Source of the DNA: Sphingobacteriaceae bacterium
GTDB lineage: Bacteria > Bacteroidota > Bacteroidia > UBA7662
DNA length: 46,241 bases
Direction: 5' to 3'
NCBI GenBank assembly: GCA_013824115.1
Contig: PNNG01000002.1
Coordinates: forward strand, 1-46,241
The stretch's first letter is position 1. Every line of letters starts with the position of its first letter. The position numbers were made by a program, and so were the translations under genes. This document shows positions 25,015 through 36,524 of the stretch, one piece after another. The notes under the pieces are model-generated. The model did no database searches. It saw only the letters and a list, made by a program, of their open reading frames with translations, and was not told where the DNA came from.

Positions 25015-26733
25015 TTAGCGGGTAGCTACTTTGAAGTAGTCTTGATTCCAGTGCTTGATGAATTCAGCGTCTACCTTGGCCATTTCGCGGAATTTAGCAT
25101 CGGCTGCGATGGCACGGGTCAAACCGGTGGTCATCATATCGCGGTTGTCGGTGCGGGCACCAATGATAGCGCGGAGATAATAAACGTCGGCCGTTTTGTT
25201 CTCAATTTTCTCGGTTTCACGCTCAGCAGCGCTGTAGTTCTTGAGCAATACCATCGCCAAGGCTTTGTTGAAGCTGGCTTCTGCGCTTCCCAATTTGTTG
25301 TTGGCTTCTTCCCACTGGCCCAAACGAATGGCGCAGATAGCAGTATTGTAATCGGTATTCTGACCAGCATTGCGTGCTTGAGCAAAGAACTCTTTCGCTT
25401 GCTTGTAATCACCAGCCAAAGCAGTTACAATACCCAAGTTGTTACGTACTTCAGAAGCATTTTCATCTTTCGACTTGGCTTCGTTGAACATCTTGCGTGC
25501 TTCTTCCACATTGCCAGCCTGCAAAGCCAATACACCTAAGTTATTGTAGCTGCGGTAGTCGGCAGGATAGGTTTCCTTCATTTTGTTGAGGATGGCTACT
25601 TTTTGTGAGGCACTACCCGCTTTTTCTGCAGCTTTTACAAATTCGTTGGCTGTTAGTGTGCTGGGGTTGCTGATGGCTGCAGCGAACAAAGCAGAATCAT
25701 TTTTCACTGGTTCTACGGCCTTCACAACCATCTTAGCGCGACGCAATGGTGGCAGATACTTATCGGCCAATACTTTGTAAGAAGAAGTGAGCTTGCGCAA
25801 TTCGTTTTGCTTTTCAACGCTGCTGCCAGCACCATTGATGATGGCAATTACTTTGTCCTTTTCAGGAACGTCGGTTGCATTTTGGATGGCATTCAACAAA
25901 CCTTTCCAGTCTTCAGTAGCAGTTTGCTCCTGGTAGAAATTATCGTCGAACAACTTCTCTTTGTCCTTTTGGAGGCCTTTTTTGCCATAAAGAGCGTTGA
26001 ATACAAAGTCGTTCGCAGCTTTGGCGCGCTGATCAGCCAATTTGTCGTTCAACTGCAGTTCGCCATCGGGAGATGCATAACCTTCCACCACAATCTGACG
26101 GATTTCGTAACCTTTTTGCATAAAGTTTACGAGGGTTTGTAATTCATCTCTTTTCTTTTCGCTGTTGCGTACTTCAAAACGATTGATTTCGAAGAAGATG
26201 GTAGCTTCTTGTTGTGCTACAACTTCTTTGAAATTGCTGGCCGATGCAATGGGACGGAAGTTAGATTGCATCAACATTTGGGTGATGATGGTTCCGTCGG
26301 CCAATTTTACCTCTGGGAAGTCGGCAGTTTTGCTCTTTACACCCACTTTTACTTTGGCTTTCAGTTCGGCTGTTTCCATGCCTTTTTTGTAAGCAATGCT
26401 TGCCGATTGAGAGAATTTGCCACCAGTGGCATTATTCACAGTACGGCCACTGCCTTCGGTTACGCTTTCACCTTTGAATTTGGCGGCAGGCAGCTCCACG
26501 CTGTTTCCGCTGTAATTCAAAATAGGTGTGGCTTCGAGCGTTCCACGCTTGTCGAAGAATTTTTCTCCGAATTGCAGGTTCATAACGAAGGCAACGCTGT
26601 CGCCGCGCAGTTCCAACACCTTTGGCTCGGTGCTGTAGCTCACTTTGTCGGGCGATTTTAACATCTTGCTCGAACATCCTGCGGCAAGGCCAGCAGCCAA
26701 TACAACAAGGCTAACTTTCTGTGTGAAGTTCAT
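25015..26733 (-). CDS. OmpA-like / TPR lipoprotein
   Basis: The protein (572 aa) has a lipoprotein signal (LAAGLAAGCSSKML) and a beta-rich N-terminal part. An OmpA-like peptidoglycan-binding segment lies in the middle (ATIFFEINRFEVRNSEKKRDELQTLVNFM, VVEGYASPDGELQLNDKLADQRA). Tetratricopeptide repeats fill the last third (YNNLGVLALQAGNVEEARKMFNEA, VRNNLGIVTALAGDYKQAKEFF). It is likely an outer-membrane-linked protein bound to the wall through OmpA. Its promoter is a perfect phylum consensus, so it is probably strongly expressed. Confidence 0.88.
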   Translation of the reverse strand: MNFTQKVSLVVLAAGLAAGCSSKMLKSPDKVSYSTEPKVLELRGDSVAFVMNLQFGEKFFDKRGTLEATPILNYSGNSVELPAAKFKGESVTEGSGRTVNNATGGKFSQSASIAYKKGMETAELKAKVKVGVKSKTADFPEVKLADGTIITQMLMQSNFRPIASASNFKEVVAQQEATIFFEINRFEVRNSEKKRDELQTLVNFMQKGYEIRQIVVEGYASPDGELQLNDKLADQRAKAANDFVFNALYGKKGLQKDKEKLFDDNFYQEQTATEDWKGLLNAIQNATDVPEKDKVIAIINGAGSSVEKQNELRKLTSSYKVLADKYLPPLRRAKMVVKAVEPVKNDSALFAAAISNPSTLTANEFVKAAEKAGSASQKVAILNKMKETYPADYRSYNNLGVLALQAGNVEEARKMFNEAKSKDENASEVRNNLGIVTALAGDYKQAKEFFAQARNAGQNTDYNTAICAIRLGQWEEANNKLGSAEASFNKALAMVLLKNYSAAERETEKIENKTADVYYLRAIIGARTDNRDMMTTGLTRAIAADAKFREMAKVDAEFIKHWNQDYFKVATR

Positions 26734-26775
26734 GGGATAAATTGTTTAAGTCCTAAGGGCTTTAATAATCAGGCG

Positions 26776-26805
26776 CAAATATAAGCACCAAGCCGCAGGA
26801 AACAA
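26776..26805 (-). promoter_or_regulatory. Consensus promoter of the OmpA-TPR gene
   Basis: On the minus strand TTG (26803-26805) is separated by exactly 19 bp from TATATTTG (26776-26783). This is the full Bacteroidota consensus TTG-N19-TAnnTTTG, 42 bp before the ATG. Confidence 0.85.
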
Positions 26806-26870
26806 TGACACATCTAATTGCTTAATTGTTTGGTAAAATTTCGTCTATTTGTATTTCGAACCGCAGCAGC

Positions 26871-27566
26871 ATGTCAGAACAGCCCGAAATAGTAATAAGC
26901 ATCAAGGACGTATCTATATACCAGCACAAAACACTGGTGCTTGAGCAACTTCATTTCGATATCCACCCCGGTGAATTTGTTTACCTCATTGGTAAAACAG
27001 GCGCAGGAAAAAGCAGTTTGCTAAAAACATTGTATGGCGAACTGCCTTTGAAGCAAGGACAAATCAGTATAGCGGGCATTGAGCTTTTAAACCTCAAGCG
27101 CAAGGAAATCCCCACTTTGCGCCGCCAGTTAGGTATTGTTTTTCAGGATTTCCAGCTGCTCACTGACCGCTCGGTGCACGAAAATTTGCGTTTTGTACTT
27201 AAGGCTACTGGCTGGAAAAACAAAGACGAAATTCAAAAGCGCATTGAAGAAGTGCTTGGTTTGGTTGGTTTGCCCACCAAAGATTTCAAAATGCCACATG
27301 AATTGTCGGGAGGCGAACAGCAAAGAGTAGTGATTGCACGCGCTTTATTAAATAAACCAGCCATCATTTTGGCCGACGAACCTACCGGCAACCTCGATCC
27401 TGATACTTCACAAGACATCATGAAGCTGTTGATCAGCATCAGCAAAGAACAGCATACAGCCATCCTCATGGCCACCCACGATTATATGATCATTGAACGC
27501 TTTCCAGCCCGACTCCTGAAATGCGAGGGAGGCAAAGTGATCGACTTGGGCGGCATACTTTTTTGA
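26871..27566 (+). CDS. ftsE: FtsE-like ABC ATPase
   Basis: This 231-aa ATPase starts at the ATG at 26871. It carries Walker A (GKTGAGKSS), a Q-loop (VFQDFQLL), signature [15 protein letters not shown] and Walker [12 protein letters not shown], with the switch His in MATHDY; all are canonical. Length and the [12 protein letters not shown] segment fit FtsE, the ATPase that works with FtsX to activate wall hydrolases at division. The next gene, one base later, is a glycosyltransferase; no ftsX is in the window, so the assignment to FtsE over a LolD-like ATPase is likely but not certain. Confidence 0.75.
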   Translation: MSEQPEIVISIKDVSIYQHKTLVLEQLHFDIHPGEFVYLIGKTGAGKSSLLKTLYGELPLKQGQISIAGIELLNLKRKEIPTLRRQLGIVFQDFQLLTDRSVHENLRFVLKATGWKNKDEIQKRIEEVLGLVGLPTKDFKMPHELSGGEQQRVVIARALLNKPAIILADEPTGNLDPDTSQDIMKLLISISKEQHTAILMATHDYMIIERFPARLLKCEGGKVIDLGGILF

Positions 27567-27567
27567 G

Positions 27568-28473
27568 ATGCTGCTTTCGGTACTCATAGCCGTGTACCAG
27601 CACGAGCCGGCTGTGCTGTTGGAGCAGTTGCACGAACAATTAACCGCGTACCAAGGGCAAGTAGAGGTGCTGGTTTTCGACGACAGTGCCAACCCATTGG
27701 CTTATGCCTGGCATGAAAGCTATTCATCGAAATATCCTTGGCTTAAAATCTATCATCATACTCAAAACCTGGGCAGGAGCCGCACCCGCAATCGACTGTT
27801 GTCGCTCTCCCAAGGGCAATTTGTGTGGATGTTAGATGGCGATGTAACCTTGTCCCAAGGACTCTTGAAGGATTATGTAGAACATTTGCTATCGGCCGAG
27901 GGGGTTTACTGTTCGGGTATTGCCGTACCCGAAAGCGCGCCTGATAACTTTCGCAATTATTACAGCCGCAAAGCAGAGGTAAAATCAGCTATCGAGCGCA
28001 ATAAACAGCCCTACCGCAGTTTTACGGCTGCCAATTTTGCCATGCCCCGCCATTTTGTGACAAAGGTAGGTTTCCCTGAGGGGCATGAGGGGTATGGCCA
28101 CGAAGACACGCATTTTGGATTGCAGCTGCTCGAAGTGCCATATCCCGTAAAGCACTTTGACCTGCCGGTAGCTCATGCAGCCGATGACAGCGACGCCATA
28201 TTCATAGCCAAAACGCGTGAGGCCACCCTCAATTTGGCCAAATTGTTTGTAAACGAACCGCTTTTTAAAAGGCAAAAGCGCTACCTCAAGCTGATACGAA
28301 GCTGGGAACTGGCACGGAACATCGGTTTGGTGTTTTTTGTGGTGCCGTGGGTAAAAAGGCTTGAAAACCGCCTGAGTTCGGGTAAGCGCAGTTTGTTTTG
28401 GCTGAATATTTACAAACTAGGCTTGTTTGAAAAGGCCTATATGGTTGAATTGGCGGCAAAAACACGCGCATAA
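27568..28473 (+). CDS. Family 2 glycosyltransferase
   Basis: The 301-aa protein has a GT-A fold start (MLLSVLIAVYQHEPAVLLEQL), a nucleotide-binding DDSAN, the metal-binding region MLDGDVTLSQ (DGD in place of DxD) and a later GHEGYGHEDTHFGLQLL acceptor-side motif. It should add a sugar to an envelope polymer or lipid. It follows the ftsE-like gene by one base, so the two are co-expressed. Its last 37 bp overlap the end of the convergent GT4 gene. Confidence 0.88.
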   Translation: MLLSVLIAVYQHEPAVLLEQLHEQLTAYQGQVEVLVFDDSANPLAYAWHESYSSKYPWLKIYHHTQNLGRSRTRNRLLSLSQGQFVWMLDGDVTLSQGLLKDYVEHLLSAEGVYCSGIAVPESAPDNFRNYYSRKAEVKSAIERNKQPYRSFTAANFAMPRHFVTKVGFPEGHEGYGHEDTHFGLQLLEVPYPVKHFDLPVAHAADDSDAIFIAKTREATLNLAKLFVNEPLFKRQKRYLKLIRSWELARNIGLVFFVVPWVKRLENRLSSGKRSLFWLNIYKLGLFEKAYMVELAAKTRA

Positions 28474-29537
28474 ACATCCAACAAGGTAGGACATTCGGCC
28501 TCCCAAGTCCATTTTTGGGCGGCTAACATTGCTTGTTCTTGCATCCGCTGGTATTTCTGAGGGTCGTTCCAAAGCTGGTTAATGGCTTGTACCACTTGAT
28601 CGGTTTTTAACTCGGGCAATAGCACACTTACCTCGTATTCGGCATTTAAAAGCGCGTATTCGGGGTAATCCATACCCAATTGTGGAATGCCGGCCTGCAC
28701 GTAGTCGAAGAATTTATTGGCAAGGGAGTAGTAGTAGTTGAGCGAATGGGCCTCTAACAAGTTCACTCCCAGCCAGGCCTTGGCGGTAAGTTGCTGCAGG
28801 GCTTCGGGGTCAAGCTGTCCAACCAGCTGCACCCTTTGCTCCAAATTTAAGCGGCCAATGATTGCCCTTACTTCGGCTTCCAAATCGCCCCGGCCGGCAA
28901 TAAGGATGTTCGTTGGCAGCTGGGGGGCTGCTTCCAGCAATTCGGCCAAGCCTCTGCCTGCGTTCAATGCGCCTTGGTAGAGGATAAATCCTTCGTTTGC
29001 TGTGGGTGTAAATGGCCGCTCAAATGGCATATTACGAACTACCGCCATCTGAATCCCATGTTTTTGGGAATACCATTGGGCCAGGCTGTGGTTAACGGTA
29101 TAGGCAAATTTCAGCTGAGGAAGGAGGAGACTTTCTATTTTTTGCCAAATGCGTTGTTTGATACCGCCATTGGTCAATTCGGGCACTTCGGTGAATATCT
29201 CGTGGGCATCGAAGCAAAGCGGTTTCGACCGCAAACGAGCGGCTGCAAAAAACGCGGGGAGGGTGTCTAAATCAACAGCACTATAAGCGTCTACCCGGCT
29301 ACCCAAGGCATACAAAAACAGGCGGATATTGAACTCGGCGTAAAAAAGGGGGCCTTTCTGAAACCACAAACGCATGCGGTATTGCTCATACGCGCGCTTG
29401 GGCAAAGACCTGCTTTGCGGAAGCTGTCGGCCTACCAATTGCACTTCGTAACCTGCCGCTTGCAAGGTGGTGCAAACGCGCCACATACGTTGGTCGATGT
29501 TCAAATCGTTGGTGACGGCAAAGAGGATGCGTTTCAT
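28437..29537 (-). CDS. Family 4-like glycosyltransferase
   Basis: This 366-aa protein has a GT-B fold start (MKRILFAVTNDLNIDQRMWRVCTTLQAAGYEVQLVGRQ) and a C-terminal half with ILYQGALNAGRGLAELLEAA, ILIAGRGDLEAEVRAII and NKFFDYVQAGIPQL, as in GT4 enzymes. The classic E-x7-E motif is weak here. It likely builds surface glycans. Its start overlaps the recQ stop (ATGA) although the functions seem unrelated. Confidence 0.85.
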   Translation of the reverse strand: MKRILFAVTNDLNIDQRMWRVCTTLQAAGYEVQLVGRQLPQSRSLPKRAYEQYRMRLWFQKGPLFYAEFNIRLFLYALGSRVDAYSAVDLDTLPAFFAAARLRSKPLCFDAHEIFTEVPELTNGGIKQRIWQKIESLLLPQLKFAYTVNHSLAQWYSQKHGIQMAVVRNMPFERPFTPTANEGFILYQGALNAGRGLAELLEAAPQLPTNILIAGRGDLEAEVRAIIGRLNLEQRVQLVGQLDPEALQQLTAKAWLGVNLLEAHSLNYYYSLANKFFDYVQAGIPQLGMDYPEYALLNAEYEVSVLLPELKTDQVVQAINQLWNDPQKYQRMQEQAMLAAQKWTWEAECPTLLDVYARVFAANSTI

Positions 29538-31438
29538 GCGTTCCAGCGTAGGGTGTTAGGGTTTTTACTTACTAATTTTCCTTGCTCGGTGAACCAGTGA
29601 ATGGCTTCAAGGAGCTGCTCCGCGGGTAGATCAGGAAAGCGCTCCATCAGCTTGGTAATCGAAGTCTCTTGAGCCGCAGCTTGGGACAGTTGCAATGAAA
29701 GGGCCGCCAATTTTTCTTCGGTGAGGCCAGTGTCTTCGAGGCGTTTGCAGTAGTCGCATTGGCCACAGCGGGCTGTGTTGGGCTCGTCGAAATACGCCAG
29801 CAGGATTTGAGAGCGACAGGAAGACTTTGATTCGCAGTAAGCCAGCATAGATTGGAGTTTGGCTTTTTTTTTGGCCAACAAATCACCGTAATGCGCTTGA
29901 GGAATCACTACCCGGTCTTCGGGCAATCGGCCTTCGAGCCAATGAATTTGTGGCTTGTCGGTTTTAGGTACAAAATCGATGAGGTTAAATTGCTGAAGTT
30001 TGAACAGCAGCTGGGTGACTTCTTGACTGAACATCCGCATTTTGCCCGCGAGTTTGAATTCATCGATCTTCACATATTGCTCCATAATGCCGCTGTATGA
30101 ACGCAGCAGTAATTCTATGAAGGGGTCTAAATCGCGGTGCCGCAATCGGAAATCGTAAACCGTGGTGGCATCGGCAGTGAATTTAACTTTAGAGGGCAAT
30201 AGCACTTCTTCCCCTACAAATAAATAGCCTGCCCGATGCAGAAATAGGAGGCTGTGGTGCACCTCAATGGGTTTGAGTGAAAAGCTGTTGGCAAATGCCG
30301 ATATATCAAAATCGAAACGCTGCCCTTTGCCACTGCCCAATGCCAGGCTAAAATGCTGACCCAAAGCAGCATACACCTGTCTGATGGTTTCAATGGGTGG
30401 AAAGCCCAAAGCCAGAAAATGCTCGGCTTCTTGCCGGTCGGAGGAGTGGTACAGCAAGAGGCAAAGCGCCGAATTTTCATCTCTACCAGCCCTGCCAGCT
30501 TCTTGAAAATAGGCTTCAATACAATCGCTGGGGGCGAGGTGCACTACCAAGCGTACATCGGGTTTGTCGATGCCCATTCCAAAGGCGTTGGTACAAACAA
30601 TCACCCTGATTTTACCCGAAATCCAATCGCGTTGGCGTTCATCTCGCTCGCGGGCAGTGAGTCCGGCATGATAAAAATCGGCAGAAACACCTTGTTTGCT
30701 GAGCCAATCGGCCACCAATTCGGTTTTACGGCGGGTGCCAGCATAAACTACAGCAGTACCGGGGTGCTGCTTGAGGGCACGGAAAAGTGCCCCAAATTTA
30801 TCTTCCTCGTAAGCCACTTGGTAGGCCAAATTGGACCGGTGAAAGCTTTTTCGAAAGCGGTTTTCCTTCTTAAAGGCCAGTTTTTCGCAAATTTCGTCTA
30901 CCACCTGCGCGGTGGCGGTAGCCGTAAGTGCTATGACCGGTACACCCGGCAAATGTGGCCTGATTTCGGCAATACGCAGGTATTCGGGCCTGAAGTCGTG
31001 GCCCCATTGTGAAATGCAATGGGCTTCATCTACTGCCAGCAATCGAATGCCCAAACGCGACAAACGGGCTTGCATGATAGAGGTTGTTAAGCGCTCGGGC
31101 GACACATATAAAAATTGGTACTTGCCCGCAGCACAGGCTTCTAATACGGCGTCGATTTCACCTGCGCTCATGCCCGTGAAAATGGCGGTGGCCGCAATGC
31201 CTCTTTTTGTAAGGTTGAGCACTTGGTCTTTCATGAGAGCAATGAGCGGCGAAATGACCAAGCACAATCCACCCATAGCCAAAGCGGGCACCTGAAAACA
31301 AATGCTTTTGCCTCCGCCAGTGGGCAACAATGCCAGGGTGTCGTTGCCTGCCATCACCGACTCTACAATGTTTTGCTGCAGAGGCCTGAATTGCGCGTGC
31401 CCCCAATAGTGCTTGAGTATGTCGATTACCGCCGTCAT
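29534..31438 (-). CDS. recQ: ATP-dependent DNA helicase RecQ
   Basis: The protein (634 aa) has the superfamily 2 helicase motifs: FRPLQQNIVESVMAG, LLPTGGGKSICFQVPAL, DEAH in AVDEAHCISQWGHDFRPEY, and EAGRAGRDE. A RecQ zinc-binding region follows (CESKSSCRSQ, then CGQCDYC, four cysteines), then a winged-helix tail. No HRDC domain is evident, so it is a shorter RecQ form common in this phylum. It unwinds DNA in recombinational repair and fork rescue. Confidence 0.95.
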   Translation of the reverse strand: MTAVIDILKHYWGHAQFRPLQQNIVESVMAGNDTLALLPTGGGKSICFQVPALAMGGLCLVISPLIALMKDQVLNLTKRGIAATAIFTGMSAGEIDAVLEACAAGKYQFLYVSPERLTTSIMQARLSRLGIRLLAVDEAHCISQWGHDFRPEYLRIAEIRPHLPGVPVIALTATATAQVVDEICEKLAFKKENRFRKSFHRSNLAYQVAYEEDKFGALFRALKQHPGTAVVYAGTRRKTELVADWLSKQGVSADFYHAGLTARERDERQRDWISGKIRVIVCTNAFGMGIDKPDVRLVVHLAPSDCIEAYFQEAGRAGRDENSALCLLLYHSSDRQEAEHFLALGFPPIETIRQVYAALGQHFSLALGSGKGQRFDFDISAFANSFSLKPIEVHHSLLFLHRAGYLFVGEEVLLPSKVKFTADATTVYDFRLRHRDLDPFIELLLRSYSGIMEQYVKIDEFKLAGKMRMFSQEVTQLLFKLQQFNLIDFVPKTDKPQIHWLEGRLPEDRVVIPQAHYGDLLAKKKAKLQSMLAYCESKSSCRSQILLAYFDEPNTARCGQCDYCKRLEDTGLTEEKLAALSLQLSQAAAQETSITKLMERFPDLPAEQLLEAIHWFTEQGKLVSKNPNTLRWNA

Positions 31439-31530
31439 GAATGCCCTAAATTAAACGATTGACCTACACATTGGGTGTGGGTACCACTCAATTGAGCCGA
31501 AAACGCAAATGAATGCTGAATTTGCTGGGC

Positions 31531-32193
31531 TCAGGAAGCCGAATCGTCCCACTTGCCGTCTACCAAACTGATGCGTCTATCGGCTAGCGCGGCCAACGTC
31601 ATATTGTGAGTTACCACAACGATGGTTTGGCCAAATTCACTTCGCAAGCGCAAAAAGAGCTCGTGTAATTCGCGCGCATTGTGGGTGTCGAGATTGCCCG
31701 AGGGCTCATCGGCCAATACCACCGAGGGCTTATTGATGAGGGCCCTGGCTACCGAAAAGCGCTGTTGTTCGCCGCCCGAAAGCGCCGCTGGTTTGTGGTC
31801 TTTGCGTGAGGAAACACCCAGTAGCTCGAATAAATCGGAGGCGTATTTTCGCTTTTCGGCGGTTATTTTACCTGCAATCATGGCAGGCAGCAGCACATTT
31901 TCTTCGGCGGTGAATTCAGGCAACAAATGGTGTTGTTGGAATACAAACCCAATTTGGGTATTGCGGAAAGCAGCCAATTCACTGTTGCTCAATGAAAAAA
32001 TAGAACGCTTATCGAAAAGCACTTCACCGCTGTCGGGCCGATCGAGTGCCCCCATCAATTGCAATAATGTGCTTTTTCCGGCACCCGAGGGCCCTACAAT
32101 GGCGGCCAGTTCTCCGCGGTCAATGCTTAAATCGATGCCTCGGAGAACGGGTAAACTGCCATAACTTTTGTGCAGGGCCTTTACCTCAATCAT
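31531..32193 (-). CDS. lolD: LolD-like ABC transporter ATPase
   Basis: This 220-aa ATPase has intact motifs: Walker A GPSGAGKST, Q-loop VFQQHHLLPEFTAEENVLLP, signature [15 protein letters not shown], Walker B VVLADEPSGNLD and switch His VVTHN. The LPEFTAEENV and NLDTHNARELHELF segments match the LolD/MacB-type branch, which supports lipoprotein release from the inner membrane. No membrane partner gene is adjacent. It follows gyrB by 3 bp. Confidence 0.85.
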   Translation of the reverse strand: MIEVKALHKSYGSLPVLRGIDLSIDRGELAAIVGPSGAGKSTLLQLMGALDRPDSGEVLFDKRSIFSLSNSELAAFRNTQIGFVFQQHHLLPEFTAEENVLLPAMIAGKITAEKRKYASDLFELLGVSSRKDHKPAALSGGEQQRFSVARALINKPSVVLADEPSGNLDTHNARELHELFLRLRSEFGQTIVVVTHNMTLAALADRRISLVDGKWDDSAS

Positions 32194-32196
32194 GTC

Positions 32197-34152
<1,956 letters not shown>

Positions 34153-34171
34153 TCAGCTTTCTATAACCGAA

Positions 34172-34201
34172 CAAAGATAGCAAAATTGAGCTGCAAGGCA
34201 G
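34172..34201 (-). promoter_or_regulatory. gyrB promoter
   Basis: On the minus strand TATCTTTG (34172-34179) is a perfect TAnnTTTG box ~23 bp before the gyrB ATG. The triplet at the 19-bp spacing (34199-34201) reads CTG, one base from the TTG consensus. Confidence 0.65.
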
Positions 34202-34249
34202 TGGAAAATGTCCACACCATCGGTCAAATGTGGAAAACATAAATACAAA

Positions 34250-34278
34250 AAAAGGCCGCCCGATGAGAGCAGCCTTTT
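34250..34278 (-). terminator. Terminator of the LruC-domain gene
   Basis: On the minus strand AAAAGGCTGC pairs with GCGGCCTTTT (10 bp, one G-T pair) around a 9-nt loop, followed by a T7 run. It lies 17 bp after the stop codon and separates this gene from gyrB. Confidence 0.85.
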
Positions 34279-34294
34279 GAGTCAAGCGTGGGTA

Positions 34295-36373
34295 TTAATA
34301 GATGTTGCTGATAACCCGATTCACCGAGGAGGGAGTATACCAGTCCTTGGCATTTACACCGCCACTCTGGCTCCAGTCGGCAAAGCGCGGGTAGGCTTCG
34401 AGTACCGACTTGCGCTCGAGACTGTATTCATACTTCTCGGCCATATGTAGGGCGAAAGGCAGATTGCGGTGGGTTTTGTACCATTTGCCGGCGCCTGGAC
34501 GGGTATCGTCGCCCGAGGTGCCAAACAAAGCCGTATTTGCTTTGCTGGTGGCTGCATAGCCGGGCAGGTGAATTTCGCGTGCACGGCTCCAGTTGATGGT
34601 TCCACCTTCGCTTCGGTTTGGAACGATGAATGGATTGAAGGGGGCAGTACCTACCGCATTCATGCTCACGCCATTGCTGAAGTTCACGCGTATTCCTACT
34701 GTGTCGGGGGTGCGGAAAACAGTAGCGCGCTCGGTATTGAGGAAGTAAGGTGCTGGAAGGGGCGAAACCGCATGACCATTGTCGAATACAGGAATCACGG
34801 CTTGAGTCACACCGCTTTCGGTGCCATTGCCGTTCATGCTGAAGTAGGTTTGGGTCATGCGTTGCCCGATTACGCTGCTGATTTGCGAAGCTGCCAAGGG
34901 CATCTGGAAAGCAAAGCCGCTGCGAATGGTACCACCAATGGCGCGGATGGCGAAATCGGCATCCATATACACCGCCTGATTTTGGGCATTGCCATATACG
35001 CGGTACTGGTAGTCGAGCACGAGGTCGTTCATGTCGTAGTCGCCTTCACCTGGCCACAAATCTTCGTAGGCCAAGGTGCCAAAAGTATTGGCAGCAGGAA
35101 AAACATTGAGGTAAGCCAAGGCAGCATTGTTGGGGAAACGGTCATATACATCGCTCACACCGTCACCATCGCTGTCGCCGGGTTGGTCGATGGGATTTAC
35201 GCCTTGTCTATTGATGGCGGTAACCGGATTGCTGGTTACGTAATAAACCAAGTCGTTAAAATCATTGTCGCTGCCGCCATTTTCGCGGAATTGGTCTTCA
35301 AATCCAATCAAAAACAGCTTGTTGATGTCGTCGTACAACAAAACGTGGTGTTGTTTATAGGCCGCACTTTCGGGATTGAGTTGCTTGTTGCTGTAGAATT
35401 TTTGGGCATTGCTGTTTACGCTAGTGCCATTCCATGCATTGGCCAAAAGTACCCAGCCGATGCTTTTGCCTGCCGGAAAACGACCCACCAGCACCTTATC
35501 GCCCGATCGCAAGCCACCACCGCTATTCAAGAACGAAGTATTGGGGAAAAGGTAAGTGATGGTGTCAATTTGGTTCAAATTGGTAGGAGGGTTGCTGGTA
35601 TCGTAAACATAGTAACCCAAGGTGTTTTTAAAGCCCGCTCCTTCATGTACAAAGGTTACCCAAACATCGGCCAATGCGGTGATTTGGATGTCGATATTGG
35701 CATTAGGGTTCAAATAATCGGGGTGATTCACAGGCACTGGCTTTTGCTCGGGCAAGGAGGCGTTGATAAACTCGAGCATGGTGCTGCTGATTACGTCGCG
35801 TGGACTGATGAGGTTGGTGGGTACACCTCCGTTAGAACCGGTGCTGTAACCTGCTTTGTATACGAAACGGGTTTGCTCGGTACGGGCCTGGATGCGCATG
35901 CCAGCTGGCATGGTGAGCATTTCGGGATAAAAATCAGCAGCTGTGCGATTTACGGGTGTGGCATTGGGGCCACCCACAGTGATGCTGATGTTGTTGCTAA
36001 CGGCCATCGGCAGGTCGATAGGTAAGCCAACAAAGTTGGGATTGATGAAAACGGTTTCCATGTAAGCCGGAACCAGCAGTTTGCCTGTTGCTATGCCTTG
36101 AGCGTCGGTAAGTGTGGTATAAAGGACTTTACCTCCAATTTGAGCGGGCTTGTCGTACACATATACAGGTACAAAAGCAATGGCTTCGTTTTGTGGACTA
36201 CGCAGCGTTACATTCAGTTGAACTTCGCGGCTAGTTTGGTAATCGAAGCCATCGGGCACTACCAATTCGGCCATGGTAGTAGGCTGGTTCGGATTGAGTG
36301 GAGTTACTGTGTCCTTCTTACAAGCGGTGAAGGCAAGGGTTCCGATTAAGAAGAGGGTGGTGATTCTTTTCAT
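34295..36373 (-). CDS. LruC-domain surface lipoprotein
   Basis: The 692-aa protein starts at the ATG at 36373 with lipobox LAFTAC (MKRITTLFLIGTLAFTACKKD). It contains a DUF4114-like stretch (LLYDDINKLFLIGFEDQFRENGG, then SDNDFNDLVYYVTSN). A calcium-type loop follows (DGDGVSDVYDRFPNN), then the LruC domain (GEGDYDMNDLVLDYQYRVY). Two repeated acidic D-x-N-D motifs suggest Ca2+ binding. LruC proteins are surface-exposed and of unknown function. The start is chosen because it opens a proper lipoprotein signal. Confidence 0.85.
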   Translation of the reverse strand: MKRITTLFLIGTLAFTACKKDTVTPLNPNQPTTMAELVVPDGFDYQTSREVQLNVTLRSPQNEAIAFVPVYVYDKPAQIGGKVLYTTLTDAQGIATGKLLVPAYMETVFINPNFVGLPIDLPMAVSNNISITVGGPNATPVNRTAADFYPEMLTMPAGMRIQARTEQTRFVYKAGYSTGSNGGVPTNLISPRDVISSTMLEFINASLPEQKPVPVNHPDYLNPNANIDIQITALADVWVTFVHEGAGFKNTLGYYVYDTSNPPTNLNQIDTITYLFPNTSFLNSGGGLRSGDKVLVGRFPAGKSIGWVLLANAWNGTSVNSNAQKFYSNKQLNPESAAYKQHHVLLYDDINKLFLIGFEDQFRENGGSDNDFNDLVYYVTSNPVTAINRQGVNPIDQPGDSDGDGVSDVYDRFPNNAALAYLNVFPAANTFGTLAYEDLWPGEGDYDMNDLVLDYQYRVYGNAQNQAVYMDADFAIRAIGGTIRSGFAFQMPLAASQISSVIGQRMTQTYFSMNGNGTESGVTQAVIPVFDNGHAVSPLPAPYFLNTERATVFRTPDTVGIRVNFSNGVSMNAVGTAPFNPFIVPNRSEGGTINWSRAREIHLPGYAATSKANTALFGTSGDDTRPGAGKWYKTHRNLPFALHMAEKYEYSLERKSVLEAYPRFADWSQSGGVNAKDWYTPSSVNRVISNIY

Positions 36374-36524
36374 GGTTCTGTCGATTTGACGCTTCAAAGG
36401 TGCATCCGAAACAGTTAGCGCCACCAGGCTTTCGACGAATGGAGGCAAACTGTCTACGAACGAATTTGGTCAGGTATTCAACCGTCGATTAAAGTTACGA
36501 ATAATCGGACAAATAACTCTAATA

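Noticed and set aside
34469..36025. 518-codon plus-strand frame opposite the LruC gene
   Set aside because: The opposite strand carries a recognisable lipoprotein with signal peptide and domains; this frame has no known motif.
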